DNA of 64,000 bases from Lentisalinibacter salinarum (GCF_040706555.1 NZ_JAPDRH010000002.1:1054001-1118000); one strand, 5' to 3'. Numbered from the stretch's first letter, positions 9,624-18,641 are shown. Made by a program: numbers and translations. Notes: a model not told the origin generated them from the sequence alone.

Positions 9624-10394
9624 GTGGGCAGAGTCGACAACAAGGTGGCGCTGGTGACAGGCGCCGCGCAGGGTCTGGGCGCAGCCATCGCGCGGATGCT
9701 GGCACGGGAGGGAGCGCGCGTCGCGCTGACCGACATCAACTTCGCCGGTGCCGAAGAGCAGGCACAGGCCATCAACGACGAGCGCGAGGGCGCGGCGCTG
9801 GCGCTGGAACACGACGTTACCGACGGGGCGCGCTGGCAGGCAGTGATCGCCGAGACGGTGGACCGGTTCGGCGGCCTCAACATCCTGGTCAACAACGCCG
9901 GCATCGGTTCGATGTCCAGCGTGGAGGACGAGACCTGGGAGAACTGGCGCCACGTGCACGCCGTGGATCTCGACTCCGTATTCTTCGGCTGCAAGTACTC
10001 GATCCCGAAGATCGCGGCCTCCGGCGGCGGCAGCATCGTCAACATCTCCTCCATCTCCGGCATCATCGCCGGCCACAACATGGCGGCCTACAACTCGGCC
10101 AAGGCGGCGGTTCGACATCTGTCGAAATCCGTCGCGCTGCACTGTGCGCGCAGCGGCAACGGCATCCGCTGCAACTCCGTGCACCCCGTGTTTATCGACA
10201 CGCCGATCCTGACCGGCATGCTCGATGCGGTGGGCCGGCAGAAGGGGCTGGACAAACTCACCCGTCAGATTCCGCTGGGGCGCATCGGCGACCCGGACGA
10301 CGTCGCCTACGCCGTGCTCTATCTCGCCTCCGACGAATCGAAGTTCGTGACCGGCGCCGAGCTGAAGGTGGATGGCGGCATCAGCGCCATGTGA
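9624..10394 (+). CDS. SDR-family NAD(P)-dependent oxidoreductase
   Basis: Classical short-chain dehydrogenase of 256 residues, starting with GTG after GAGG 6 bp upstream. It shows the cofactor motif TGAAQGLG, acidic Asp at the end of beta2 (ALTDIN, suggesting NAD preference), LVNNAG, the catalytic Ser in NISSISG, YNSAK with Tyr-x-x-x-Lys, and the C-terminal KVDGG. Family members oxidise secondary alcohols such as cyclopentanol or hydroxysteroids; the substrate here is unknown. It is followed after 21 bp by an FAD-dependent reductase and then a nitroreductase, all on one strand, which looks like a three-gene catabolic or detoxification operon. Confidence 0.92.
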   Translation: MGRVDNKVALVTGAAQGLGAAIARMLAREGARVALTDINFAGAEEQAQAINDEREGAALALEHDVTDGARWQAVIAETVDRFGGLNILVNNAGIGSMSSVEDETWENWRHVHAVDLDSVFFGCKYSIPKIAASGGGSIVNISSISGIIAGHNMAAYNSAKAAVRHLSKSVALHCARSGNGIRCNSVHPVFIDTPILTGMLDAVGRQKGLDKLTRQIPLGRIGDPDDVAYAVLYLASDESKFVTGAELKVDGGISAM

Positions 10395-10415
10395 GCGGCG
10401 CCGGGGGATAGCGGG

Positions 10416-11666
10416 ATGAGTGAGACGGTCCTCGTCATCGGTGCCGGCCATGCCGCCGGCCAGCTGGTGAGTACGCTGCGCCACAAGGGCTATGACGACC
10501 GCATCGTGCTGGCGGGCGAAGAACCGTGGGTACCCTATCAGCGCCCGCCGCTGTCGAAGAAATACCTCTCCGGCGATCTGGAGCGGAACCGCCTGTACTT
10601 CAAGCCGCCCGGCTTCTACGAAGACGCGGAGGTGGATCTGCGCCTCTCCACGCGGGTGGCCGCACTCGACACCGCGGCGCGGCGCGCCGAGCTGGAGAAC
10701 GGCGGCAGCATCGACTGGGACCACTGCGTCATCGCTACCGGGAGCCGGGTGCTGAGGCTGCAGGCCCCGGGCGCCGACCTGCCCGGCATCCACTACCTGC
10801 GCACCATCGACGACGTGGACGCGATCCGAACTCACTTCGCGCCGGGGGCGCGCCTGGTGGTGGTCGGCGCCGGCTACATCGGGCTGGAGGTGGCTGCGGT
10901 CGCCGCGGTCGCCGGGCTGGACGTCACCGTGCTGGAACTCGCCGGACGGGTGATGAGCCGGGTGGTCTCGCCACCGATCTCCGACTTCTACGAGTCCGAG
11001 CACCGCCGACACGGGGTGCACCTGCGCCTCGGCGAGGGGGTAGCCGGCTTCGAAGGCGACGGCCGGGTGGAAGCGGTGCTGACCGCCGCCGGCGAGAGGG
11101 TGGCGGCGGACTTCGTGGTGGTGGGCATCGGCATCGAGCCGGTGACCGAGCTGGCGGCGAATGCCGGCCTGGCCTGCGACGACGGCATCCTGGTGGACGA
11201 GTACTGCCGCACCCACGCGGACGGCGTCTACGCGGTGGGCGACTGCACCCGCCACCCCAGCGGCATCTACGGCCGTCAGCTGCGGCTGGAATCGGTGCAC
11301 AATGCGCTCGAACAGGCCAGGACCGCCGCCGCCGGCATCTGCGGGGAGCGGACGCCCTACAACGATGTGCCCTGGTTCTGGTCGGACCAGTACGACCTCA
11401 AGCTGCAGATCGCCGGGCTGTCCGAGGGCTGCGACCAGACCGTCATGCGGGGCGATCCTGCCGCGCGGTCGTTCGCGTGCTTCTATCTGGCCGAGGGCCG
11501 GCTGCTGGCGGTGGATGCCGTGAACAGCCCGCGGGAGTTCATGCTCTCGAAGCCCCTGATCGCGGCACACGCCACACCGCCGCCGGAGGCACTGGCCGAC
11601 CCGGGCGTATCGCTGAAGGACCTGCTGAAGGACCTGCAGGCTGTCGACGCCGGCGATCGACCCTGA
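10416..11666 (+). CDS. FAD-dependent ferredoxin/rubredoxin reductase-like oxidoreductase
   Basis: 416-residue pyridine nucleotide-disulfide oxidoreductase of the type that passes electrons from NAD(P)H to a ferredoxin or rubredoxin (putidaredoxin reductase-like). It shows the FAD-binding GAGHAAGQL start, PYQRPPLSKKYL signature of this subgroup, the second dinucleotide fold VVVGAGYIGLEVAAVA, the FAD motif GVYAVGDC, and a C-terminal reductase domain with WFWSDQYDLKLQ. These features separate it from lipoamide dehydrogenases, which carry a redox-active Cys pair that is not seen here. No ferredoxin gene or P450 is adjacent, so the electron acceptor must be encoded elsewhere. It sits between an SDR and a nitroreductase. 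Confidence 0.92.
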   Translation: MSETVLVIGAGHAAGQLVSTLRHKGYDDRIVLAGEEPWVPYQRPPLSKKYLSGDLERNRLYFKPPGFYEDAEVDLRLSTRVAALDTAARRAELENGGSIDWDHCVIATGSRVLRLQAPGADLPGIHYLRTIDDVDAIRTHFAPGARLVVVGAGYIGLEVAAVAAVAGLDVTVLELAGRVMSRVVSPPISDFYESEHRRHGVHLRLGEGVAGFEGDGRVEAVLTAAGERVAADFVVVGIGIEPVTELAANAGLACDDGILVDEYCRTHADGVYAVGDCTRHPSGIYGRQLRLESVHNALEQARTAAAGICGERTPYNDVPWFWSDQYDLKLQIAGLSEGCDQTVMRGDPAARSFACFYLAEGRLLAVDAVNSPREFMLSKPLIAAHATPPPEALADPGVSLKDLLKDLQAVDAGDRP

Positions 11667-11701
11667 CAATCATCACCAGCCATCCAAGATAGCGAGGAAC
11701 G

Positions 11702-12373
11702 ATGAAAGTATCCGAAGCGCTGGACTCGCGCCTGACGGTGCGGGCCTTCCTGGACGAGCCCGTGCCCGATGAGACGGTACGCGAGATTCTCGAGCGGGCG
11801 AGCCGTGCGCCCTCGGGCGGCAATCTGCAGCCCTGGCACGTGATCGTGCTCACCGGCGCGGCACGGGAACGCCTGCTGGACGCGGTAGCGCGCAAGATGC
11901 CCCACTCGCCGAAAGGCGAGGGCACCGAGTACAACATCTATCCGCCGGAGCTGAAGGAGCCCTACCGCACGCGGCGCTTCCGCATCGGCGAGATGATGTA
12001 CGAGAAGCTCGGTATCCCCCGTGAGGACAAGGCGGCGCGGCTGATGCAGTTCGCGCACAACTACCGCTTCTTCGGCGCCCCCGTCGGACTCCTGTTCACG
12101 ATCGACCGCAGCATGCAGGAGGGCCAGTGGGCGGACCTCGGCATGTTCATGCAGAGCATCATGCTGCTGGCCCGTGAGTACGGCCTGGACACCTGCCCCC
12201 AGGAAGCATGGGCGGTGTGGTACCGGACCATCGGCGAGCTGTTCGAGATCCCCGAGGAGCACATGTTCTTCTGCGGGATGGCGCTGGGCTACCGGGACCC
12301 GGACGCGCCGGTGAATGAGCTCCGCTCGGAGCGCGCGCCGCTCGCGGAGTTCGTGCGCTTTATTCGGGACTGA
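11702..12373 (+). CDS. nitroreductase-family flavoprotein
   Basis: FMN-dependent NAD(P)H oxidoreductase of 223 residues. The N-terminal SRLTVRAFLDEPVP and RAPSGGNLQPWHV segments are the usual FMN-binding signatures; GLDTCPQEAWA and the terminal MALGYRDPDAPVN also match the nitroreductase/PnbA group. It follows the FAD reductase by 35 bp with AGCGAGGA in front of the ATG, so it is likely the third gene of that operon. Its last 14 bp overlap the stop of the convergent membrane protein. Substrate (nitroaromatic, quinone or enoate) cannot be told from sequence. Confidence 0.92.
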   Translation: MKVSEALDSRLTVRAFLDEPVPDETVREILERASRAPSGGNLQPWHVIVLTGAARERLLDAVARKMPHSPKGEGTEYNIYPPELKEPYRTRRFRIGEMMYEKLGIPREDKAARLMQFAHNYRFFGAPVGLLFTIDRSMQEGQWADLGMFMQSIMLLAREYGLDTCPQEAWAVWYRTIGELFEIPEEHMFFCGMALGYRDPDAPVNELRSERAPLAEFVRFIRD

Positions 12374-13064
12374 CCGGGTCGGCCTGACCGGACCCGCCCG
12401 TAATCGCGACCAGCAGCGAACCGTCGGCGGCGAGTCGCCCGTCGCGCAGCGACAGCGCCTCCACCGACAGCGATTCCCTCGCCTCGCCACGGGTACCCGC
12501 GAATATCCCGGCGCCGCCGGTCATGACGGCCACTCGACTGGGTCGGGGCCCTGCCGTGATATCGCCGTCGAAGCTGCCCTCCCACGTGCCGTCCTCGGCA
12601 CGCCATGCCGGCACGAGCACGTGCCTTGCCAGCGGCCACAGGTTGTCGAGCCCGTCCACGAACAGGGAGCCACGGCCCGCGAGATGCAGATTCCAGACGC
12701 TGTCCGCCAGTAATTCGCCGGTGAGCGGCCGGGTGCCGGAGTCCAGCGTGGCGAAGCGCACGCCGAAGCCCAGCGCTCGCCCGTCCACATCGCGCAGCAC
12801 CAGCACCCTTGCCTCGGTCCACGCCAGCGCAGGCTCCCACAGCGTCTCTGCCGAGGCAGGTACGGCGGCGAGCAGGCCGTCGGTCGGCCCCGTGCGGGCC
12901 ACCGTGTCGGTGGCGGTATCGTAGAACACCTCCACCGAGGCGTCCGGCGCAGCCGCCAGCGGCACCCGCGGGTTCTGCTGCACCAGCGGGTTGTAATAGA
13001 GCACCAGGATCACGAGCGCCGTGCCGCAGGCGAGGCCGGCCAGCAGCGAGAGCACGTATTTCAT
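12360..13064 (-). CDS. membrane-anchored hypothetical protein with AOC/dirigent-like motif (paralogue 2)
   Basis: 234-residue protein of unknown function. An N-terminal hydrophobic helix (about 3-24, after MKYVL) should anchor it in the inner membrane with the rest in the periplasm. The C-terminal half has VMTGGAGIFAGTRGEARESL (about 180-200), which resembles the G-G-x-G-x-F-x-G-x-x-G turn of allene-oxide-cyclase/dirigent barrels. The start codon overlaps the stop of the upstream gene by 4 bp (ATGA), and both share the same plan, so they appear to be paralogues made together. The barrel assignment is an inference from one motif. Confidence 0.72.
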   Translation of the reverse strand: MKYVLSLLAGLACGTALVILVLYYNPLVQQNPRVPLAAAPDASVEVFYDTATDTVARTGPTDGLLAAVPASAETLWEPALAWTEARVLVLRDVDGRALGFGVRFATLDSGTRPLTGELLADSVWNLHLAGRGSLFVDGLDNLWPLARHVLVPAWRAEDGTWEGSFDGDITAGPRPSRVAVMTGGAGIFAGTRGEARESLSVEALSLRDGRLAADGSLLVAITGGSGQADPVSPE

Positions 13065-13711
13065 GGGGCGGCCCTCCCCGGGCGTGTGCCGATCTGCGTG
13101 AGCGTCATGATCTCGATGTCGCCGACCAGGCGGCCCTCGGCGTCACGGCCGGCAACCTCCCACTCCTCGCTGAAGCTGCCGAAGAAACCGGCGAACTCGC
13201 CGCTGCCCCCGGCCACGTCGCCGAGGATCCTGAACGTCGGCGACGTCGGCGACTGCCCGGCCGGGTCCGCCGCGACGCCGGCCGTCGCCATCGCCGTCGC
13301 CATCGCATGGGGCGAGACCTCGGAACCGGCCGCCGTGAGGAACAGCGCACCCCGCGCCGGGAGCATCAGCGTCCAGTCCGTGTACGCGGCATCGCCGCCG
13401 CGGATGCGGCTCGCCAGGCCGATGACCTTGCCGGAGGCATTGCGCAATTTGTAGATCTCCACCGCACCGTCGCCGGCGACTTCGGGCAGGGAGAGCCCTG
13501 CCGGCACCGACGGGACCACGCTACCGGGCGCCGCGGCGCCGAGCACCCGGTCTTCCGGAATCTGGATGCGGAAACTCTCCGTGCGGCCCCCGTTCCTGGC
13601 GACGCCGGACTCCGAGGCGAAGCGCACGGGATCCACGAACGGATACCAGCCGGCGAGCCAGACGGCTCCGCCGATACCGAGCAGCAGACCGAGCAGGAAT
13701 GTTTTTTTCAA
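13061..13711 (-). CDS. membrane-anchored hypothetical protein with AOC/dirigent-like motif (paralogue 1)
   Basis: 216-residue protein of unknown function. I place the start at a TTG (13711) because the protein then begins MKKTFLLGLLLGIGGAVWLA, a normal signal anchor; GGAGG lies 12 bp before it, a long spacing. A longer frame runs to 13837, but its first 42 residues lack hydrophobicity or a ribosome site. The C-terminal part has GDVAGGSGEFAGFFGSFSEE, matching the motif of the downstream paralogue, then a GDIEIMTLTQIG strand. Translation is coupled to the next gene by a 4-bp overlap. The 239 bp upstream is shared with the divergent metalloprotease and holds a CRP-like site. Confidence 0.7.
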   Translation of the reverse strand: MKKTFLLGLLLGIGGAVWLAGWYPFVDPVRFASESGVARNGGRTESFRIQIPEDRVLGAAAPGSVVPSVPAGLSLPEVAGDGAVEIYKLRNASGKVIGLASRIRGGDAAYTDWTLMLPARGALFLTAAGSEVSPHAMATAMATAGVAADPAGQSPTSPTFRILGDVAGGSGEFAGFFGSFSEEWEVAGRDAEGRLVGDIEIMTLTQIGTRPGRAAP

Positions 13712-13817
13712 AGGGCTCTCGCGCCTCCGGGTAACTGGCGGACCGGCTGCCGAAGACGACGGGCCGGATTGCTGAATTTTAGGTAATCTGTGCCGCGGGA
13801 GGTCGCCGACTTGGACA

Positions 13818-13839
13818 AATTGTGAACCAGCACACAATT
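13818..13839. promoter_or_regulatory. CRP/Vfr-like binding site
   Basis: Perfect inverted repeat with arms AATTGTG and CACAATT, 8 bp apart. Read as a CRP site it gives TGTGA, six bases, then ACACA: nine of ten core positions match the CRP consensus, and the flanking AA/TT also fit. It lies in the divergent region, about 111 bp before the metalloprotease ATG and 107 bp before the membrane-paralogue TTG. It is the only such perfect site I noticed in the intergenic regions. Binding is inferred. Confidence 0.55.
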
Positions 13840-13950
13840 CGAGGCCGCGATCGCCGATCCGGTACCCGATATCGGGGAAACTCCGGCCTTGCCTGTCACG
13901 ACACGGACCACACGCACGCCGGGCCCCGGCTGACGATCCCCTTGAAGCCC

Positions 13951-15942
13951 ATGCACAGACTGATCCCCCTCCTGTGGCTGCTTTCGCTGTTATCGCTGAC
14001 GCCGGCGCTCGCTCCGTCCGCCGCGGCGGCCGACGTCACCATCGCCCACCACGAGTCACCGCAGGGCTGGCGCTTCGACGCGGCGCCGACGGGAGCCGGG
14101 ACGCTGGATTTCACCGCCTTCGGTCGCAGCTGGCGCCTGGAACTCGCCCTCAATGCCAGGCTCTCCGCGGCACTGGGGCGCAGCCCTGCCGCGCGTAACG
14201 CCGGCGTGGAGCTCTATCGCGGCCGCATCGCCGGGCAGCCGGGCTCCTGGCTGCGCCTGACCCGCGGCGGGGACGGCCGCTGGGCGGGCCTGATGTGGGA
14301 CGGCACCGAGCTCTATGCGCTCGAGTCCGCGGCCGCGCTCTCCCTTGCCGCCGGGAATGGGGAGGTCAAAGCCGACACCGCCAACCCGGCGGCCGGGCCC
14401 GGCGCCGCGCCGGTGATGTTCCGACTGGCGGACATGCGTCTCGCGCCGGGCGCGCTCGGCTGCGCCGTCGCCGACGGGCCCGCCTCGCCGGCGGGCAGCG
14501 CCAAGGCCGGCTTCGACGACCTGGTGAGCGAACTGGTGAAGACCGTCGAGAGCGAGATCGACCTCGCCGTGCTCGGCGACGCGGACTTCGCGGCCCGCCA
14601 CCCGGACCCGGTGGCGGCGCTGGCCACGCGGCTGAACAACATCGACGGGATATTCTCTGAGCAGGTGGGCGTAACGATCAACGTCACCGACTTCCGGGTG
14701 TTCTCCGTGGCGAACGATCCGTTCACCGACTCCACCGATCCGACCACGCTCCTGGCCGAGCTCGGCAACTACAAGTCGGGCGAGCCCGACCTGAGGAATC
14801 TCGGGCTGGTACATCTCTACACCGGCAGGGACCTGGACGACAGCACCGCAGGCATTGCCTACACCCGCGCGCTGTGCAGCACCCGCTTCGGCGCGGGGCT
14901 GAGCGAGGGCCGACGCACGGTGACGACCGACAGCCTGATCGGCGCCCACGAGATCGGCCACAACTTCGGCTCGCCCCACGACGGGGAAGACGGCTCGGTG
15001 TGCGAGAACACGCCGCAGAATTTCCTGATGGCACCGCGGCTGAACGGCAGCTCCACATTCTCCGCCTGCAGCCTGGAGCAGATGGCGCCGCAGGTTGCAT
15101 CTGCGTTCTGCCTGAAGGCGCTGCCCGACGCGGACATGACCGTTGCCGCGGTCGTCTCGCCGGCCACGGTGCTGGAAGGCGGCACCGTCAGCCTCGAGCT
15201 GACCGCCAGCAACCTGGGCACTGCCACGGCCGAACTGGTGTCGATGAGCGTCGGCCTGCCGGCCGGCGTGAGCCTGCGCGACGCCGGCACGCTCTGCACC
15301 GCGGCGGCGGGCGGCGCCGAGTGCACCATCGGCACGGTCGCCGCGGGCGGCTCGGCGACGGCGAACCTGACGCTCGCCGCCGTCGACGCGGGCCCGGCCG
15401 ATCTGGCCGCGGAAGTCCGGGCGGACAGCGACACCGAGCCGTCCAACAATACGGCCAGCGCAGCATTGCGTATCGATCCGGCGGCCGATCTGGGCATCGC
15501 CCTGCAGGCGCCCGCCTCGGTCACCCGCGGTGCCCGCGCCACGCTGGACCTCACCGTGACCAACGCGTCTCTGCGCACCGCCACCGGGTTGGTCGTGACG
15601 ATAAGCACCCCGTCCTTCCTGCAGCCGGCAGCGACGTCCGGCAGCGCGGGCTGCACCGTCACGGCGGGTGGGATTCGCTGCGAGGCAGCCGCCCTCGCCG
15701 GCGGCGACACGCTGGCGCTCGAACTGTCGGTGGACGCGGCACAGGAAGGTACCGGAGCTGTCGAGGCGGTGGTCCGCGCGGCCCAGGGCGACCCGGACGA
15801 GGGCGACAACACCGCCAGCCGCAGCATCGAGGTAAGCAGCACGGCCGCCGCGGCCAGTGCGGGCGGCGGTGGCGGCGGTCACGGGCTCTGGTTACTGCTG
15901 CTGACGGCGGGTTTCCTCGGCGCAGCCCGGCGGAGCGCGTGA
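13951..15942 (+). CDS. secreted zinc metalloprotease (reprolysin-like) with DUF11/CARDB-type repeats and GlyGly-CTERM tail
   Basis: 663-residue exported protease. Order: signal peptide (about 1-27, ending SAAAA), propeptide-like region, metzincin catalytic domain with HEIGHNFGSPHD (His333, Glu334, His337, His343 in H-E-x-x-H-x-x-x-x-x-H), Cys residues nearby, then two Ig-like repeats (about 390-500 and 505-625) with the P-A-x-V-x-x-G pattern of DUF11/CARDB domains. The C-terminus is a Gly run (six Gly), a hydrophobic helix LWLLLLTAGFLG and Arg residues: the GlyGly-CTERM signal processed by rhombosortase after type II export. Start at 13951 chosen because the 43 upstream codons in frame do not look like a leader. 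The stop overlaps the next gene's GTG. Confidence 0.9.
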   Translation: MHRLIPLLWLLSLLSLTPALAPSAAAADVTIAHHESPQGWRFDAAPTGAGTLDFTAFGRSWRLELALNARLSAALGRSPAARNAGVELYRGRIAGQPGSWLRLTRGGDGRWAGLMWDGTELYALESAAALSLAAGNGEVKADTANPAAGPGAAPVMFRLADMRLAPGALGCAVADGPASPAGSAKAGFDDLVSELVKTVESEIDLAVLGDADFAARHPDPVAALATRLNNIDGIFSEQVGVTINVTDFRVFSVANDPFTDSTDPTTLLAELGNYKSGEPDLRNLGLVHLYTGRDLDDSTAGIAYTRALCSTRFGAGLSEGRRTVTTDSLIGAHEIGHNFGSPHDGEDGSVCENTPQNFLMAPRLNGSSTFSACSLEQMAPQVASAFCLKALPDADMTVAAVVSPATVLEGGTVSLELTASNLGTATAELVSMSVGLPAGVSLRDAGTLCTAAAGGAECTIGTVAAGGSATANLTLAAVDAGPADLAAEVRADSDTEPSNNTASAALRIDPAADLGIALQAPASVTRGARATLDLTVTNASLRTATGLVVTISTPSFLQPAATSGSAGCTVTAGGIRCEAAALAGGDTLALELSVDAAQEGTGAVEAVVRAAQGDPDEGDNTASRSIEVSSTAAAASAGGGGGGHGLWLLLLTAGFLGAARRSA

Positions 15943-16895
15943 ACCGAACCGCAACGCAGGCCGGGCGCACGGCAATCGCCGTCCACGGTGGGGCCGGGCT
16001 CGTCCGCCGCGCCGACCTGCCGCCCGAACGGGAAACCCGCTATCACGAGGCCCTGCGCGAGGCGCTCGCGGCCGGCCACGAGCTGCTCGCCGCCGGCGGC
16101 AGCGCCATGGACGCGGTGACCGCGGCGGTCGTCGTGCTGGAAGACAACCCCCTGTTCAACGCCGGCCGCGGCGCGGTCTTCAACCACGAGGGCGGTCACG
16201 AGCTCGACGCATCGGTCATGGACGGCAGCAACCTCGCGGCCGGCGGCGTGGCCGGCGTTCGCCGTGTCCGCAACCCGGTGCTCGCCGCCCGGGCCGTGCT
16301 GGAGCAGACCCCCTACGTGCTGCTGGCAGGCGCCGGAGCGGAAGACTTCGCCCGCGAGCAGGGGCTCGCGCTGGTCGAGCCGGACTGGTTCTCGACTCCC
16401 CAGCGCCGTGCCGAATGGGAACGTGCCCGCGCGGCGGCGGGGGACGACAGCGCGGCGCGCCCGGAGGAGTTCAGCCTGGGCACGGTCGGCGCCGTGGCGC
16501 TGGATCGCGGCGGCAACCTCGCGGCGGCCACTTCCACTGGCGGCCTGACCAACAAACGCTGGGGCCGCGTCGGCGACACGCCGGTGATCGGCGCGGGCAC
16601 CTGGGCGGAGAACGGCGTCTGCGCGGTGTCGACCACCGGCGACGGCGAGTACTTCCTGCGCACGGCGGCGGCACACGACGTGGCCGCGATGATCCGCTAC
16701 GGCGGCGCCGGGCTGGGCGCGGCGGCGCGGCGGGTGGTGGGCGAGAAGCTGCGCGCGCTCGGCGGCAACGGCGGGCTCATCGCCGTCGACGGGGCGGGTA
16801 TGCCGGTATTCGAGCAGAACTGCGCAGGCATGTACCGGGGCGGCATCGACTGGCAGGGACGCGTGACCACGGCCGTGTTCGCCGGCAACCCCTGA
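15939..16895 (+). CDS. isoaspartyl peptidase / plant-type L-asparaginase
   Basis: N-terminal nucleophile hydrolase of 318 residues that cleaves isoaspartyl dipeptides or asparagine after self-processing. It has AIAVHGGAG near the N-terminus, NPLFNAGRGAVFN and ELDASVMDG in the alpha subunit, and the processing site GTVGAVALD where Thr182 becomes the nucleophile, followed by ATSTGGLTNKRWGRVGDTP and STTGDGEYFLRT in the beta subunit. Starts with a GTG that overlaps the protease stop (GTGA). Co-translation with a secreted protease suggests peptide salvage, but it has no signal peptide. Length is normal for the family. Confidence 0.93.
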   Translation: MNRTATQAGRTAIAVHGGAGLVRRADLPPERETRYHEALREALAAGHELLAAGGSAMDAVTAAVVVLEDNPLFNAGRGAVFNHEGGHELDASVMDGSNLAAGGVAGVRRVRNPVLAARAVLEQTPYVLLAGAGAEDFAREQGLALVEPDWFSTPQRRAEWERARAAAGDDSAARPEEFSLGTVGAVALDRGGNLAAATSTGGLTNKRWGRVGDTPVIGAGTWAENGVCAVSTTGDGEYFLRTAAAHDVAAMIRYGGAGLGAAARRVVGEKLRALGGNGGLIAVDGAGMPVFEQNCAGMYRGGIDWQGRVTTAVFAGNP

Positions 16896-16914
16896 CCGGC
16901 GGTCCGCCCTCCGG

Positions 16915-18492
16915 CTAGCCCCCGGCGCTCGCGTAGTAGCGGGCGACGTGCTCCTCGAAGCTGATGGTCTCGGACGCCTCCAGCTCCCGCTGGCGCTCGC
17001 GGGATCGCCGCGCCTCTTCCTCGAACTCCGCCTGGCGGCGCTCGTTCACCGGCTTCAGCGTGCGGAAGTACGACTTGTGGCTGCGCGCCGCCTCCAGGGC
17101 GAACTCGAAGAAGCTGGCGCCGCTCTCCACCAGCTCGGCAACGAGGCGGGCCGAAGGTGTGCGGTCCGGGTCGTCGACCAGCTCCCGCTGATGGGCGAGC
17201 GTATCGCCGTAGGGGGTGCCCTCGAGACCGCGGTCGAGGATCTCCGCCACGGGCGCCATGTCGGCGAGGATATCGGCGGCCCAGTCGGCCAGCAGGACGC
17301 CGCGGCCATCGCGCTTGAGATACAGGCCCGGATCCCGGCCCGAGTGGGCCGTGGCGGTCTGATTGGCGCCGGCCTCCGCCAGCGCCTCGTCGTCCAGGAG
17401 CGGGCTCTCTTTCAGCAGACAGTAGATCAGGAAGCATTCGACGAACCGCAGCTCGTTCTGATTGACGCCCACCGGATCGAAGGGGTTCAGGTCCAGGGCG
17501 CGCACTTCCACGTACTCCACGCCGCCGCGCAACAGGGCCGCGGCGGGCCGCTCGCCGGAACGGGCCGTGCGCTTCGGCCGGATCGGGCTGTAGTACTCGT
17601 TCTCGATCTGCAGGATGTTCGCATTCAGCTGCCGGTGCACGCCGTCCACCAGCAGGCCGATACGTTCGTAGTCCGGCTCCGGCGTATTGATGGCGGCGTC
17701 CAGATCGGCCACGTAACTCGAGAGGTCGTTCAGCGAGATGTTCAGCTTCGCCTGCGTGCGATTGCTGTAGCCGAAGTCGCTCATGCGCAGCGACGTGGCG
17801 TAGGGCTCGAACAGCGTCTCCGCGTCGAACTCCGGGATGGTCGGGTAGTCGTCGGCCAGGAACGACTTGCACATCGCCGGCGAGGCGCCGAACAGGTAGA
17901 GGAGCAGCCAGCCCTCGCGGCGGAAGTTGCGCAGCAGGCCGAAGTAGTGGGCGGAGCGGAACGCGTCCGCCGGCCCGGCGTCGCCTTCATGCGCCTGGTA
18001 CTCGTGCCAGAAATGCTGGGGCAACGAGTAGTTGAAATGCACCCCCGAGATCGTCTGCATGACCCGGCCGTAGCGATGCCCGAGCCCCCGCCGGTAGACC
18101 TTCTTCATCTGGCCGACGTTCGAGGGGCCGTAGTCGGCCAGCGGGATGCTGTCCTCGTCGCCCACCCGACAGGGCATGGAAGTGACCCACAGCAACTCGT
18201 CGCCGATCTGCCGATAGGCGAACTGGTGCACGTCGCACAGGAACTGGATGGTCTCCCACAGGGCGGGAAACGCGGGCGTGACGAACTCGATAAGGGCTTC
18301 GGAGAAATCCGTGGTGATGTATCGGTTGGTGAGCGCCGAACCCAGACCGCGCGGATGAGGCAGCGGGGAGATAAAGCCTTCGGGCGTCACCCGCAGCGAC
18401 TCCTTCTCCACGCCCTTGCGGCCGCCGCGCAGCAGACCCGCCGTGCTGGAAGCGGCAAGGCGCTCCAGCCGTTTATCGAGTTTTCGATCCAC
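16915..18492 (-). CDS. gshA: glutamate--cysteine ligase
   Basis: First enzyme of glutathione synthesis: ATP-dependent joining of glutamate gamma-carboxyl to cysteine, cytoplasmic. 525 residues, close to E. coli GshA (518). Signatures seen are RKGVEKESLRVTPEG, ITTDFSEALIEFVTP, LLWVTSMPC, SGVHFNYSLP and YVEVRALDLNPFDPVGVN, all characteristic of the proteobacterial GshA class. A 149-bp region with a GC hairpin lies upstream. gshB is not in the window. It converges with the isoaspartyl peptidase, with 19 bp between stops. Confidence 0.97.
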   Translation of the reverse strand: MDRKLDKRLERLAASSTAGLLRGGRKGVEKESLRVTPEGFISPLPHPRGLGSALTNRYITTDFSEALIEFVTPAFPALWETIQFLCDVHQFAYRQIGDELLWVTSMPCRVGDEDSIPLADYGPSNVGQMKKVYRRGLGHRYGRVMQTISGVHFNYSLPQHFWHEYQAHEGDAGPADAFRSAHYFGLLRNFRREGWLLLYLFGASPAMCKSFLADDYPTIPEFDAETLFEPYATSLRMSDFGYSNRTQAKLNISLNDLSSYVADLDAAINTPEPDYERIGLLVDGVHRQLNANILQIENEYYSPIRPKRTARSGERPAAALLRGGVEYVEVRALDLNPFDPVGVNQNELRFVECFLIYCLLKESPLLDDEALAEAGANQTATAHSGRDPGLYLKRDGRGVLLADWAADILADMAPVAEILDRGLEGTPYGDTLAHQRELVDDPDRTPSARLVAELVESGASFFEFALEAARSHKSYFRTLKPVNERRQAEFEEEARRSRERQRELEASETISFEEHVARYYASAGG

Positions 18493-18539
18493 CGAGCCCC
18501 CTCGAGCCCCAACACCGACCTGGCTCCGCGCGGACGGAC

Positions 18540-18560
18540 GCCCCGTCCGCCGGACGGGGC
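18540..18560 (-). terminator. GC-rich perfect hairpin between the PNPOx-family gene and gshA
   Basis: Nine-base arms GCCCCGTCC and GGACGGGGC around GCC, with no T-run after it. It lies 82 bp after the stop of the upstream gene and 48 bp before the gshA ATG, both on the minus strand. It may end the upstream transcript or sit in the gshA leader; without a U-tract the terminator call is weak. Confidence 0.4.
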
Positions 18561-18641
18561 CGCTGCGGCATACCGCGACAAGCGGGAGAGTCTAAACCGA
18601 CAGCGCGACGCGCCGCCAGCCGTGAGCCGGCCACAGGCGTG

